Part shown: in pieces, positions 8,156 through 15,652 of the stretch
How the letters are laid out: every line of letters starts with the position of its first letter
Position numbering within the stretch: position 1 is the stretch's first letter
DNA from: SG8-41 sp032123035
Lineage (GTDB): Bacteria; Pseudomonadota; Gammaproteobacteria; Burkholderiales; SG8-41
Reading direction: 5' to 3'
Assembly (NCBI GenBank): GCA_032123035.1
Contig: JAQBFV010000354.1
Location: forward strand, 1-26,599
DNA: 26,599 nt
Translations under genes and position numbers: made by a program
Notes under the pieces: model-generated
What the model saw: only the letters and a program-made list of their open reading frames with translations
The model's database searches: none
Told to the model about the DNA's origin: nothing

Positions 8156-9910
8156 TCAGGCAGACAGCGCCTCGCGCCCAGCCGCGCGCCGGAAGATGAC
8201 AATGCAGGCAAGGAGCACCGCGGTCTGCGCCATTGAGAGCGCCGCTGTAAGCGGCTCGTTCTCGAAGTTCGAGAGGTAGTAGACGCCAACGGAGATCGTT
8301 TCCGTTCCCGAGGTGTAGAGAATGATCGAGATCGACAACTCTCGCAGGAAAATGATGAACAACAGCAGCCACCCCGCAAAGATCCCCGGCTTGAGCAGCG
8401 GAATGGTGATCCGCCGCAGCGTCGTGACCCACGACGCGCCAGCCATCCGCGAGCTCTGGTCGAGTTCCTCGGAGATCGCCAGCATCACCGAGGAAATATT
8501 GCGCTGTCCGTAGGGGAAGAAGCGCGTGATATAGCCCAGCAGCAGGATCCACAGTGTCGCGTAGATTGGCGTCTGGATGTAGGTCACCAGCACGCCCATG
8601 GCGAGCACGATTCCCGGAAAGCCGATGGGAATGACGCACAGGAGATCGAGTATCCGAGACCCGAAGCCCTTGGTGCGATGAATCATGTAGCTCACCACCA
8701 GCGACAGTACCATGGCAATGCTGGCGCCGGCGAAAGCCAGTATGAAGCTGTTATAGATGCCGTTCGTGGCGGCCTGGATGCTGTCGGTACGCCAGAAGGC
8801 CAGGGTCTTCGTGTAGTTCCGGAAGGTCAGATCGCTGGGAATGATCTCGCCCGACCAGACGGGGTGCAGGCTCACCACCACGAGGCACAATATGGGCAGC
8901 ACGACCGCGATGAGGATGAACGTGAGGTTGTAGCTCAGCGCCAGCCATTTCCAGCGTCCGAGGTCCAGAACATTGGGACGGAAGCCCTTGCCGGTCACGG
9001 TCGTAAACGAGCGTGGCGCGATGTAACGCTGCTGGATAAAGATGAAGAACGCAGTGATCGCGCCCAGTGCCATGCTCATGCTGGCGCCCAGGTAATAGTT
9101 AGCGTCATCGCCCACCGCTTTCGTGAAGATCTGCGTGGTGAGCGTCTCCACGCCGTAGGGAGTGCCGAGCTTGAACGGGACGCCGAACTCCCCTGCGCTG
9201 GTTACGAATACGATGATCGCGCCCGAGAGAATCCCGGGGGCAACCAGCGGCAGCGTGACAGTCAGCGTGGTGCGCAGCAAGCCCGCGCCTGTGGTACGCG
9301 CGCTGTCCTCGAGCGACGGATCCATCCGCCGCAGCGAGCCCACGACGAACAGGTAGACCAGCGGCGCAAAAAAAATGCCGGTGACCCAGATTATCCCGTA
9401 GATGTTGTCAACGTTGAGCAGGTGCCCCTCGATGCCGAATAGATTCCGCGCAAACGAGTTGAGCAGGCCCGTCTTCGGCGACGCCAGGTTGTGCCAGGCG
9501 ATGGCGCCGACGAATGGGCTCAGGAAGAACGGGATCAGGTTGTACGGCTCGAGCTTTTCCCGCCAGGGGCAATTCGTGCGTGCGTTGATCCACGCGAGCG
9601 ACACGCCAAGGAAGGTGGCGAGCAGCATCGATCCCGAACTGACGATCAATGTGTTGACGAATGCTCCGGGGATAACGTGGTCGGTGACCATCAAGCGATA
9701 GTTGTCGAGCCCCCAGGTGGTGTCGAACCCCAGATCGTCGAGGACCCGGAAGCTGCTCACAACCAGAGTGGCGAGCGGCAGCAACACGGCGGCGGCCACG
9801 ATCAGGCTCACCACCAGGGTCGCGACCGACTCCTGCGTGAACAGGCTGCGCCAGCGGCTCGCCGACGGTGGCGCCCCGGCAAGTGTTCCTACTGTGGCTT
9901 CAGGTGGCAT
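8156..9910 (-). CDS. ABC transporter permease, fused double-domain (FbpB-like)
   Basis: 584 aa inner-membrane protein with about 12 hydrophobic segments and two binding-protein-dependent permease domains in one chain. The two EAA-type cytoplasmic loops that contact the ATPases are at about 201-226 (EDSARTTGAGLLRTTLTVTL and following) and 481-509 (EELDQSSRMAGASWVTTLRR and following). This domain pairing is typical of Fe(III), thiamine and 2-aminoethylphosphonate importers. The substrate is not identifiable. The ATG at 9910 lacks a strong ribosome site. A 29-bp inverted repeat separates it from the binding-protein gene. Confidence 0.92.
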   Translation of the reverse strand: MPPEATVGTLAGAPPSASRWRSLFTQESVATLVVSLIVAAAVLLPLATLVVSSFRVLDDLGFDTTWGLDNYRLMVTDHVIPGAFVNTLIVSSGSMLLATFLGVSLAWINARTNCPWREKLEPYNLIPFFLSPFVGAIAWHNLASPKTGLLNSFARNLFGIEGHLLNVDNIYGIIWVTGIFFAPLVYLFVVGSLRRMDPSLEDSARTTGAGLLRTTLTVTLPLVAPGILSGAIIVFVTSAGEFGVPFKLGTPYGVETLTTQIFTKAVGDDANYYLGASMSMALGAITAFFIFIQQRYIAPRSFTTVTGKGFRPNVLDLGRWKWLALSYNLTFILIAVVLPILCLVVVSLHPVWSGEIIPSDLTFRNYTKTLAFWRTDSIQAATNGIYNSFILAFAGASIAMVLSLVVSYMIHRTKGFGSRILDLLCVIPIGFPGIVLAMGVLVTYIQTPIYATLWILLLGYITRFFPYGQRNISSVMLAISEELDQSSRMAGASWVTTLRRITIPLLKPGIFAGWLLLFIIFLRELSISIILYTSGTETISVGVYYLSNFENEPLTAALSMAQTAVLLACIVIFRRAAGREALSA

Positions 9911-9935
9911 GCGTCTGGTGTTTGATCGAGAAATG

Positions 9936-9964
9936 CTCTGGCCGGCCGTAACGGCCGGCCAGAG
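9936..9964. other. Perfect intercistronic hairpin between binding-protein and permease genes
   Basis: CTCTGGCCGGCCGT (9936-9949) is the exact reverse complement of 9951-9964, with a single base at the centre. There is no T-run on either side, so this is not a classical terminator. Its place after the binding-protein stop suggests RNA stabilisation or partial termination that keeps binding-protein levels above permease levels, as known in other ABC operons (inference). Confidence 0.7.
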
Positions 9965-9996
9965 TTCGTCCAGCGTCGATCAACGCCGTGCAGTCA

Positions 9997-11112
9997 TTAC
10001 TTGAACATCTTCGTCCAATCGCTTCGCACCGGCTTGAACTGCTTCCGGGCCGCGACCCAATCCTTCATACCGAGCAGCTTGTGTTGGCTGAGGTCGAGCA
10101 GGTAGGGCGCCGCCGCTGCGGGCGCCTGGTAGCCCTTCATGAAGGTATAAATGGCTTCGCCTTCGACGAAGACATCGGCCCCCTCCTTGCTCAGGAGGAA
10201 CTCGATCAGCAGCTTGCCGGCGTTGGGATGCTGCGCGCCCTTCAGCACGGCAGCCTGGTTGCCCAGCATGACCTGGCCTTCCTTGTAGTAGCCGACCTTG
10301 AGAATCTTCGCGAGCGCGGGCTTCTTGAGGACATTCTGATAGACGCGCCCGGAGAGATTCCACATGTCAACGGACCGCTCGCAGTTAATGAGCATCTGCA
10401 TCTTGGGCTCCGTCCGGAACTCGATCAGCGGATCCGTTGCCTTGAGCTTGGTAAAAATCCCCTTCATGTCTATGCCCGCTTCTTTGAGGGAGATCGTCGT
10501 GTTGGTGTAGGTCCCGCTCTTGGTCAGATCGGATGCGATGGTCTTTCCCTTCAAGGACGACGCCAGGACGTCGTTATACGAGGTCACCTTGAAGTTCTCC
10601 ATGCCGGGGCAAGAGGTGTTCCAGACCGGCTGGAACGTGTACGCCAGCGGCACCACCACGTAGGGATAATTCGAGTACTGGCCGGCACTCTTGACAAGCT
10701 CGGTGTGGTTCTTCCAGTAGCCGCTGTCGAGCTTCTCGTAAGCGCCCCGCTTGGCGGCTGCCGCGAAGAACCCGGGGTCGCTCACCAGATGAACGTCCAC
10801 TGTGAACTTGCCCGCCTTCATCTCCTGACGCACCTGAGCAACGGTGGCGCCCGTGCCTTTGCGTAGATTGTTGAACTGGAAGTCGTCGCCCAGGCCGTAG
10901 CGCTTCTTGAAGGCTGCCGCCATGCGCGTCCCGGTCCGGTCGCTGAACAACGGATTGATGATGGTGACAGCGCCCTCTTTCTTCGCCAGGGGAATGAGTT
11001 TCTTTTCCTGCGGCGTGAGGTCGGCGGCGGTCGCGAATGTGGCCACGGCAAACAAGGCCACTGCAGATGCAGCGCTTACTTTCAAGGCAAAAGGCTCGAT
11101 ACGATTCCTCAT
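9997..11112 (-). CDS. ABC transporter periplasmic solute-binding protein (FbpA-like)
   Basis: 371 aa. The N-terminus has a positive start and a hydrophobic core ending FATAA, a type I signal peptide cleaved near residue 30. Mature features fit extracellular solute-binding proteins of the iron/polyamine class: LIPLAKKEGAVTII at the start of domain 1, SDPGFFAAAAKRGAYEKL, and the C-terminal LLIEFLLSKEGADVF block. The start is the ATG at 11112 because GAGGAGGAG lies 5 bases upstream; a TTG five codons earlier falls within that ribosome site. It captures the ligand for the permease and ATPases that follow in the same operon. The ligand is unknown. Confidence 0.92.
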   Translation of the reverse strand: MRNRIEPFALKVSAASAVALFAVATFATAADLTPQEKKLIPLAKKEGAVTIINPLFSDRTGTRMAAAFKKRYGLGDDFQFNNLRKGTGATVAQVRQEMKAGKFTVDVHLVSDPGFFAAAAKRGAYEKLDSGYWKNHTELVKSAGQYSNYPYVVVPLAYTFQPVWNTSCPGMENFKVTSYNDVLASSLKGKTIASDLTKSGTYTNTTISLKEAGIDMKGIFTKLKATDPLIEFRTEPKMQMLINCERSVDMWNLSGRVYQNVLKKPALAKILKVGYYKEGQVMLGNQAAVLKGAQHPNAGKLLIEFLLSKEGADVFVEGEAIYTFMKGYQAPAAAAPYLLDLSQHKLLGMKDWVAARKQFKPVRSDWTKMFK

Positions 11113-11140
11113 GGTGCTCCTCCTCAATTTTCCGCATGAG

Positions 11141-11174
11141 GCCCGGCTAAGGAAGCATTCATCCTCGGCCGGGC
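11141..11174 (-). promoter_or_regulatory. 5-prime leader hairpin of the ABC operon
   Basis: The stem GCCCGGC/GCCGGGC (11141-11147 with 11168-11174) encloses a second stem AGGA/TCCT separated by a 2x2 internal loop. It lies about 20 bases upstream of the ribosome site of the binding-protein gene. It could influence translation or be an mRNA-stability element. No known riboswitch class is recognised. Confidence 0.5.
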
Positions 11175-11273
11175 GCAGCGAGCCGGGTCAAAAGTAAACG
11201 CCTGGTGGGCGAAGGACCGTGCCCCCCGCCAACGCCAGCGTCAGTTTCTTAATCCCGACGGACGCCGCATTCC

Positions 11274-11305
11274 AAAAACCCGCCTTCATCACAACGAAAA
11301 GGCGG
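11274..11305 (-). terminator. Rho-independent terminator upstream of the ABC operon
   Basis: Read on the minus strand, CCGCCTT and AAGGCGG (11305-11299 and 11286-11280) pair around a 12-base loop and are followed by G and TTTTT. It would end transcription coming from the ketopantoate-reductase-like gene, so the ABC operon needs its own promoter between 11113 and 11273. I saw no convincing -35/-10 there. Confidence 0.65.
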
Positions 11306-11597
11306 AACCGATCTCCCATGACCCATTTTTTATTGAAAAACTATGGGGTTGCAGACAGGCAACCTCTTGATTCCAGCCTGCTCTACGGGAAGTGAGACAT
11401 AGTATGCCAAGGGGCCCGGCTTGTCAGCAATAGGCAATAACAGAAAAGAATCAGGGACTACCGCTGTGGAAACCGGCACGCAGGCGCATAAATAGCGGGC
11501 CTTCTCCTGGCGCCTGGGCCCCGTCTGCCGGATCTCGAGCCGACGGAATCTCGCTTGGCGCGGGTGACCGGGCCGGCGACGGGTTTCTCGCGGAGCG
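11306..11597. other. Non-coding stretch downstream of the reductase gene
   Basis: With 11113-11273 this makes about 480 bp without a gene. Apart from the terminator and leader hairpin already listed, I see no RNA gene, promoter or repeat. Possible reading frames here look like antisense noise. Confidence 0.4.
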
Positions 11598-12632
11598 CTA
11601 CTCGGCCGCTTCAATGCGCGTCTTGAGAAGCGCGAAGTTGGACGAGTCCATCTTGAGCAGGCCCCTGTTGATCTGCCGGTCAATTTCCACCACCGCGTCG
11701 TTGCACGGTGTCGGGATGCCAAGCTCCTTGCCCTTACGCGCGACCACGCCGCTGATGAACTCCATCTCGCTTCTGCGGCCCTTGATGTGATCGTGGATGG
11801 GCGCGGTACGGGATTGGCTGCCCACGTGGCCCAGCAGCGCCTTCATCGCCGTCATGAGATTCTCGTCGTTGGAGCCCGCGTATTCGTCCGCACGCAGGCC
11901 GAAGATCGGCTCGGTCCGATAGCCAAGACCGGTGCCCACGGCAAGCGACTCGCGGCCGAGCTTCGCGGCCAGGTCGAACATGCCGGGCAGCTCGGACGCC
12001 TCGCCGTTGGTGAGCCCCAGCAGCCCCCGCGGCCCCATCGTCATCGAATTGGCGATGAGCTTCGTCCACTTCGCGCCGTAGATGTTGTTGGTGACATCGC
12101 ACCGGCCCACGTGGCCCATGAGCGCTGCGATTTCCTTCACGCGCGGGGTATAGAAGCCGTCGAGCTCGCCTACCGAAAACCACGTTCCCTTGTGCGTCGT
12201 GTTGCGCTGGACGAGCCCGGGCGTGAAGATTTCCGCCGACAGCTCGACTACGCAGCCCACCGTGCGCTCGCGCCCGACGATGGAGGCAAGCGAGTCGTCG
12301 TTCATGCCGTTCTGCACGCCGACCAGCACGCCGTCGCGCTTGAGGTAGGGTTTGATGAATTCCGCCAGCCAGCGATGGTCGTTCGATTTGACCGCGAGGA
12401 ACACGATGTCGAACTCCAGGTTGGCCGAAGCGAGGTCACACAGATGGTAGGCCCGGATCGGGACCTTGACGTCCCCGTCTTTCATCTGGATATGCAGCCC
12501 GGCCGACTTCATTGCTTCGACTTGCGCCGGCCACTGGTCGATGACCGTGACGTCGTGCCCCGCTTTCGTTAGATCGGCGCTGACGCTGCTACCAATCGCG
12601 CCCGCTCCCAATACAGCTATCTTCTTCTGCAT
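11598..12632 (-). CDS. 2-dehydropantoate 2-reductase family protein (ApbA/PanE-like)
   Basis: 344 aa. The family reduces ketopantoate with NADPH; many paralogues act on other 2-keto acids in catabolic clusters. Visible are the Rossmann glycine motif GAGAIG (9-14), LAVKS (79-83), VQNG with Asn108, the helix AKWTKLIANS with the presumed catalytic Lys191 and Asn195, and the distal RRSEMEFISG segment (286-295) with the substrate-binding acidic residue. It is longer than E. coli PanE (about 300 aa). Its catabolic setting, away from pantothenate genes, argues for a paralogue rather than a housekeeping PanE. No strong ribosome site is visible before the ATG at 12632. Confidence 0.87.
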   Translation of the reverse strand: MQKKIAVLGAGAIGSSVSADLTKAGHDVTVIDQWPAQVEAMKSAGLHIQMKDGDVKVPIRAYHLCDLASANLEFDIVFLAVKSNDHRWLAEFIKPYLKRDGVLVGVQNGMNDDSLASIVGRERTVGCVVELSAEIFTPGLVQRNTTHKGTWFSVGELDGFYTPRVKEIAALMGHVGRCDVTNNIYGAKWTKLIANSMTMGPRGLLGLTNGEASELPGMFDLAAKLGRESLAVGTGLGYRTEPIFGLRADEYAGSNDENLMTAMKALLGHVGSQSRTAPIHDHIKGRRSEMEFISGVVARKGKELGIPTPCNDAVVEIDRQINRGLLKMDSSNFALLKTRIEAAE

Positions 12633-12678
12633 GTCACTTTATCCTCAACGCATCATCTCTACAGTTTCAACAAACTGC

Positions 12679-12708
12679 GTGAATCGTGAATGGTGAATCG
12701 TGAATCGG
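12679..12708. repeat. Heptamer repeat (GTGAATC/GTGAATG), about four units
   Basis: Tandem GTGAATC, GTGAATG, GTGAATC, GTGAATC just upstream of the reductase gene. These are the same words, reversed, as the GATTCAC units at 15450-15486 and close to the TTTCACG units at 16759-16814. Confidence 0.8.
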
Positions 12709-12731
12709 ACCCCGCTTAGACCCAAAATAAT

Positions 12732-12765
12732 TAACCGCAGATAAACGCAGATACACACAGATGCA
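12732..12765. repeat. CGCAGAT-type word array, reverse orientation
   Basis: Three imperfect copies built on ACCGCAGAT, AAACGCAGAT and ACACAGAT. The array forms the left boundary of a repeat block whose right boundary (13043-13076) carries the same word inverted. The same kind of array recurs at 15344-15363 and 16668-16697. Confidence 0.8.
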
Positions 12766-12852
12766 ACTCAAAAACCCCTTCCGCTTTCTGCCTTCTGCCC
12801 TTGGGGAACGCCGCCGATGAGCGCAACTAAACCGTGTATCGAACTCTCGGCG

Positions 12853-13035
12853 TGCTTGGCGCCTTGGCGGTTCAACTATCGTCCTTGCTTCTCTCCGCGC
12901 CTCCGCGGTTCAGTGATTTTTCTCGTTCTTCTTGGCGGCCTTGGCGTCTTGGCGGTTCAGTTTTGGTTCTGCTTCTCTCGGCGCCTCGGCGGTTCATTTG
13001 TTGTTCTTGCTTCTCTTGGCGTCTTGGCGGTTCAA
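12853..13035. repeat. Five CTTGGCG/TTGGCGGTTCA-type units
   Basis: Five related units end in GGCGGTTCA or GCGGTTCA near 12874, 12911, 12960, 12998 and 13034, spaced roughly 37-49 bases apart. Several are preceded by TTGCTTCTC-like pyrimidine tracts. Core words are CTTGGCGCCTTGGCGG, CCGCGCCTCCGCGG, CTTGGCGTCTTGGCGG and CTCGGCGCCTCGGCGG. An open frame can be drawn across them, but it is a by-product of the repeat. Confidence 0.8.
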
Positions 13036-13042
13036 GTGTTGA

Positions 13043-13076
13043 TCTTATCTGCGTTCATCTGCGTGTATCTGCGGCT
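13043..13076. repeat. ATCTGCG-type word array, forward orientation
   Basis: Three units, TTATCTGCG, TTCATCTGCG and TGTATCTGCGG. They are the inverted counterpart of the array at 12732-12765 and close the repeat block just after the stop of the LLM oxidoreductase gene. Confidence 0.8.
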
Positions 13077-13088
13077 AATGTTCTTGCC

Positions 13089-14120
13089 CTACTTGCCCAT
13101 CGCCAGCGCAGCCTCGCGATCGGCAAACGCCGGCATGATCTCATGCGCAAAACGTCGCAGGCTCTCGCGCGAGCCGCCACCGATGTTGGCCAGCACGTAG
13201 TTCACGCCCGCCGAGCGCAACGCCTCGACCTTTCCCATGATCTCGTCGGGCGTTCCATAAAGGGCGACGCCCTCGCTGCCCTCTGCCGTATGGGTGTAAG
13301 ACAGGACGTGCGACCCGCCCTCCTGACCCGGCACCCGCGACACCTCCACTGTTCGTTGGCGCAGCCTGGCGTTGCGCTCCAGCGCCGCCATCTTGTCCGC
13401 GCGGTCCTTCGCAACATAGACGTCCCGCGCCACGGCGACTTGCGCCGGATCGAAAATCCGCCCGTGCGCCTCGACCTCTGCCTTGAACAAGGCGATCCGC
13501 TCGCCGATGACCTGGGGTGTGGCGAATTGATCGAGCAGAAGATTGTGGCCGCGCTCGGCAACGCGCTTGATCGAGGCTGGACTCCCTGCCGCCATCCAGA
13601 ACGGCGGATGCGGCTTCTGGAAAGTCGGCGGCTCAACCGCAATGTCTTCGAACTGCCAGTACTGCCCGCGATGGGAAAAGCGCCCGGTTGCAGTCCAGGC
13701 CCGAGTAATGACCTCGAGCGCCTCCTCGAAGCGCGCCTCGGCTTCTTCCATCGGCATGCAAAAACCCTTGAACTCGGTGTAGCGGTAGCCCTTGCCCACC
13801 CCAAAATCGAGGCGTCCTCCCGAGAGCAGGTCCAGCGTCGCCGCCTGCTCCGCCAGCAGCACCGGGTTGTGCCACGGCAGCACCATCACGGCGCTTCCGA
13901 CCCGCAACGTGCGGGTGCGGGCTGCGACCCAGGTGAGCAGGTTCAACGTGGCCGAGACCTGGTTCCACCCGGTGAAGTGATGCTCGACGAGGAAGCTGCT
14001 GCAGTAGCCCAGGCCCTCGGCCTCGACATTGAAGTCGACGTAGTCCTTGAACCCCTGGCCGAGCCCGGCACCAAGATTACTGGTGTTGGCCTGCGCGGTT
14101 CCGAAAAGGCCGAAGTGCAT
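13089..14120 (-). CDS. LLM class flavin-dependent oxidoreductase (luciferase-like)
   Basis: 343 aa, the normal length for a bacterial luciferase-type (beta/alpha)8 flavin oxidoreductase. Recognisable blocks are the N-terminal MHFGLFGTA strand, the FLVEHHFTGWN segment (43-53), AVMVLPWHNPVLLAEQAATL (77-96) and DLLSGGRLDFGVGKGY (97-112), with the C-terminal GTPDEIMGKVEALRSAGVNY typical of the family. Such enzymes use FMNH2 or F420 to monooxygenate small substrates. The gene follows the acyl-CoA dehydrogenase gene by 21 bp, so the two are very likely co-transcribed. The substrate is not assignable. Confidence 0.92.
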   Translation of the reverse strand: MHFGLFGTAQANTSNLGAGLGQGFKDYVDFNVEAEGLGYCSSFLVEHHFTGWNQVSATLNLLTWVAARTRTLRVGSAVMVLPWHNPVLLAEQAATLDLLSGGRLDFGVGKGYRYTEFKGFCMPMEEAEARFEEALEVITRAWTATGRFSHRGQYWQFEDIAVEPPTFQKPHPPFWMAAGSPASIKRVAERGHNLLLDQFATPQVIGERIALFKAEVEAHGRIFDPAQVAVARDVYVAKDRADKMAALERNARLRQRTVEVSRVPGQEGGSHVLSYTHTAEGSEGVALYGTPDEIMGKVEALRSAGVNYVLANIGGGSRESLRRFAHEIMPAFADREAALAMGK

Positions 14121-14141
14121 CCTCGTGTCCCTGAAAAGCGG

Positions 14142-15326
14142 TCAGTCCTGGAACATGAAGTTCGCGGCCTTCAGGAACAGCGTCCGGTTAACCCCGTCCG
14201 AGTGAAGGAAGGCCGCCGCGTCACGCACCAACTTCTCGATGCCGAACTCTTTCATGTAGCCGTGCCCGCCGTGGATCTCCATGGTCCAGGTCGCGATCTT
14301 CCAGGCCGCTTGCGCCGCCATCGCCTTGGGCAGCGCGCCGAGCGTCTTGTCCCAGCCGTGCTCCTGGTGGTCGGCAAGCCAACATGCGCGGTGAATATAC
14401 GAACGGGAAGCGTCGATTAGCATGCGCATCTCAGCGAGTTGTGCGCGGATGCCGTCATGTTCGATCAGCGGCTTGCCGCCCTGCACGCGCACCTGCGCCC
14501 ACTCGATCGCTTTTCGGTGCAGCTCGGCGGCGACGCCGAGGATCGTTGCGCCGGCGTACGCGTTGCTCTGCGGGAAGAACTGCGCCAGCACTTTGTACCC
14601 CTTGCCGGGCTCGCCGACGACATTCTCATCCGGAACGAAACAGTCCTGGAAGATGAGCTCGGCGTTGTTTGCGAGCCGCTCGCCCATCTTGTCGTGCACG
14701 CGGCCGATGCTGAAGCCGGGACGGCCCCGCTCAAGGAGGAAACAGGTCGAACCCTCGGCCAACGGCTTGCCCGGCTCGGTCTGCGCGAAAAGCAGGTAGA
14801 AGCTCGCCCGGTTGCCGTTCGAGATGAAATGCTTCATCCCGTTGACGATCCAGCCGCCGGACGTTCTCTGAGCGCTCGTGCGAAACGGCGTCGGGTAAGG
14901 CAAAAAATAATTCGAGGCGTTGTCCGGCTCCGTGATCCCGATGGCGAGCATGCCGCGCGGATCGGACGAAAACTTCGGCAACACGCGGGCCTGCTGCTCG
15001 GCATTGAGCGCCGTCCCCATGATCTGGGCGATTTTGAGCGTTTGCGCGAAGATCACGGACACGCCGATGTCCCCCTTCGCGAGCTCCTCGATCACCATAG
15101 CGGTCGTGAGGGAATCCGTTCCCAGACCACCCCATTTCTCCGACAACGTCATCGTTCGGATCCCGAGCTCGTGGGCTTTCTCGACGATCTCCCAGGAAAA
15201 CCCCTCCGCCGGGTCCGGGTTGGCGTCGAGCCGGGCCGCACGCGGCCTCACTTCCTGCTCGACGAACCGGGCAACCGTCTCAAGGATGGCGCGCTGGTCC
15301 TCGTTCACGATGAAGATTTGTTCCAT
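14142..15326 (-). CDS. Acyl-CoA dehydrogenase family protein with altered catalytic loop
   Basis: 394 aa flavoprotein. Family features are LSEKWGGLGTDS (61-72), AIGITEPDNASNYF (128-141, the TEPxAGSD-like signature), NGMKHFISNG (162-171), MGERLANNAELIFQDCFVP (214-232) and IHGGHGYMKEFGIEKLVRDA (351-370). The loop that normally holds the catalytic Glu (YEGT) reads LHSDGVNRTL (374-383), so the Glu is absent and an Asp (377) or Ser (376) takes its place. It may be a diverged dehydrogenase or an acyl-CoA-dehydrogenase-fold enzyme with another reaction. It lies directly upstream of the LLM gene and is probably the first gene of that pair. Confidence 0.9.
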   Translation of the reverse strand: MEQIFIVNEDQRAILETVARFVEQEVRPRAARLDANPDPAEGFSWEIVEKAHELGIRTMTLSEKWGGLGTDSLTTAMVIEELAKGDIGVSVIFAQTLKIAQIMGTALNAEQQARVLPKFSSDPRGMLAIGITEPDNASNYFLPYPTPFRTSAQRTSGGWIVNGMKHFISNGNRASFYLLFAQTEPGKPLAEGSTCFLLERGRPGFSIGRVHDKMGERLANNAELIFQDCFVPDENVVGEPGKGYKVLAQFFPQSNAYAGATILGVAAELHRKAIEWAQVRVQGGKPLIEHDGIRAQLAEMRMLIDASRSYIHRACWLADHQEHGWDKTLGALPKAMAAQAAWKIATWTMEIHGGHGYMKEFGIEKLVRDAAAFLHSDGVNRTLFLKAANFMFQD

Positions 15327-15343
15327 GATCAGAAATCTTAATT

Positions 15344-15555
15344 AACTGCGGATAAACGCACACAAGAGATCAACATTTGAACCGCCGAGACGCCGAGAGA
15401 AGCAGAATCGAAATTGAACCGCCATGACGCCAAGGCCGCCAAGAGAACTCGATTCACGATTCACCATTCACGATTCACGATTCACGGAATTTAATGAATC
15501 GCCAAGAGGAGCAAAGTCACATCTGAAATCGGCGTCTATCGGCGTTCATCGGCGG
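15344..15555. repeat. Composite repeat block with inverted ends
   Basis: The left end is ACTGCGGATAAACGCACAC (15344-15362). It is followed by two CCGCC-GACGCC-type units (15378-15402, 15415-15446), a heptamer array of five GATTCAC/CATTCAC units (15450-15486), a short TCGCCAAGAGGAG copy, and a right end of CGGCG-CTATCGGCG-TTCATCGGCGG words (15530-15555). The ends resemble inverted forms of each other, as in the block at 12732-13076. It fills most of the gap between the acyl-CoA dehydrogenase and Bug genes. No gene is seen. Confidence 0.75.
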
Positions 15556-15603
15556 CTACTAGTCGGGCTCTTGATCCGATCGCAAATCACGTCAAATAGA
15601 GCG

Positions 15604-15626
15604 AAGGCCTGCAACTCGCAGGCCTT
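15604..15626. terminator. Hairpin terminator after the Bug gene
   Basis: AAGGCCTGC (15604-15612) pairs with GCAGGCCTT (15618-15626) around a 5-base loop. It sits 27 bases past the stop of the Bug gene. The longer T-run is on the plus-strand side, so termination may be stronger in that direction. The stem sequence is shared with the hairpin at 20224-20257. Confidence 0.65.
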
Positions 15627-15652
15627 TTGCTCGATATCAGCGGTGCGGGACG

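Noticed and set aside
8133..8639. 169-codon N-terminal extension of the first ATPase
   Set aside because: It overlaps the permease gene, has antisense-like composition, and the ATPase domain starts normally at the ATG at 8132.
11598..12632. Housekeeping panE
   Set aside because: It is longer than E. coli PanE and in a catabolic context without other pantothenate genes, so only the family is named.
12679..13076. CRISPR array
   Set aside because: The units are degenerate, of different lengths and lack regular unique spacers; no cas genes are present.
12834..14420. Long plus-strand frame of 528 codons
   Set aside because: It begins in the repeat block and continues opposite the LLM oxidoreductase; its N-terminus is a translation of the repeats.
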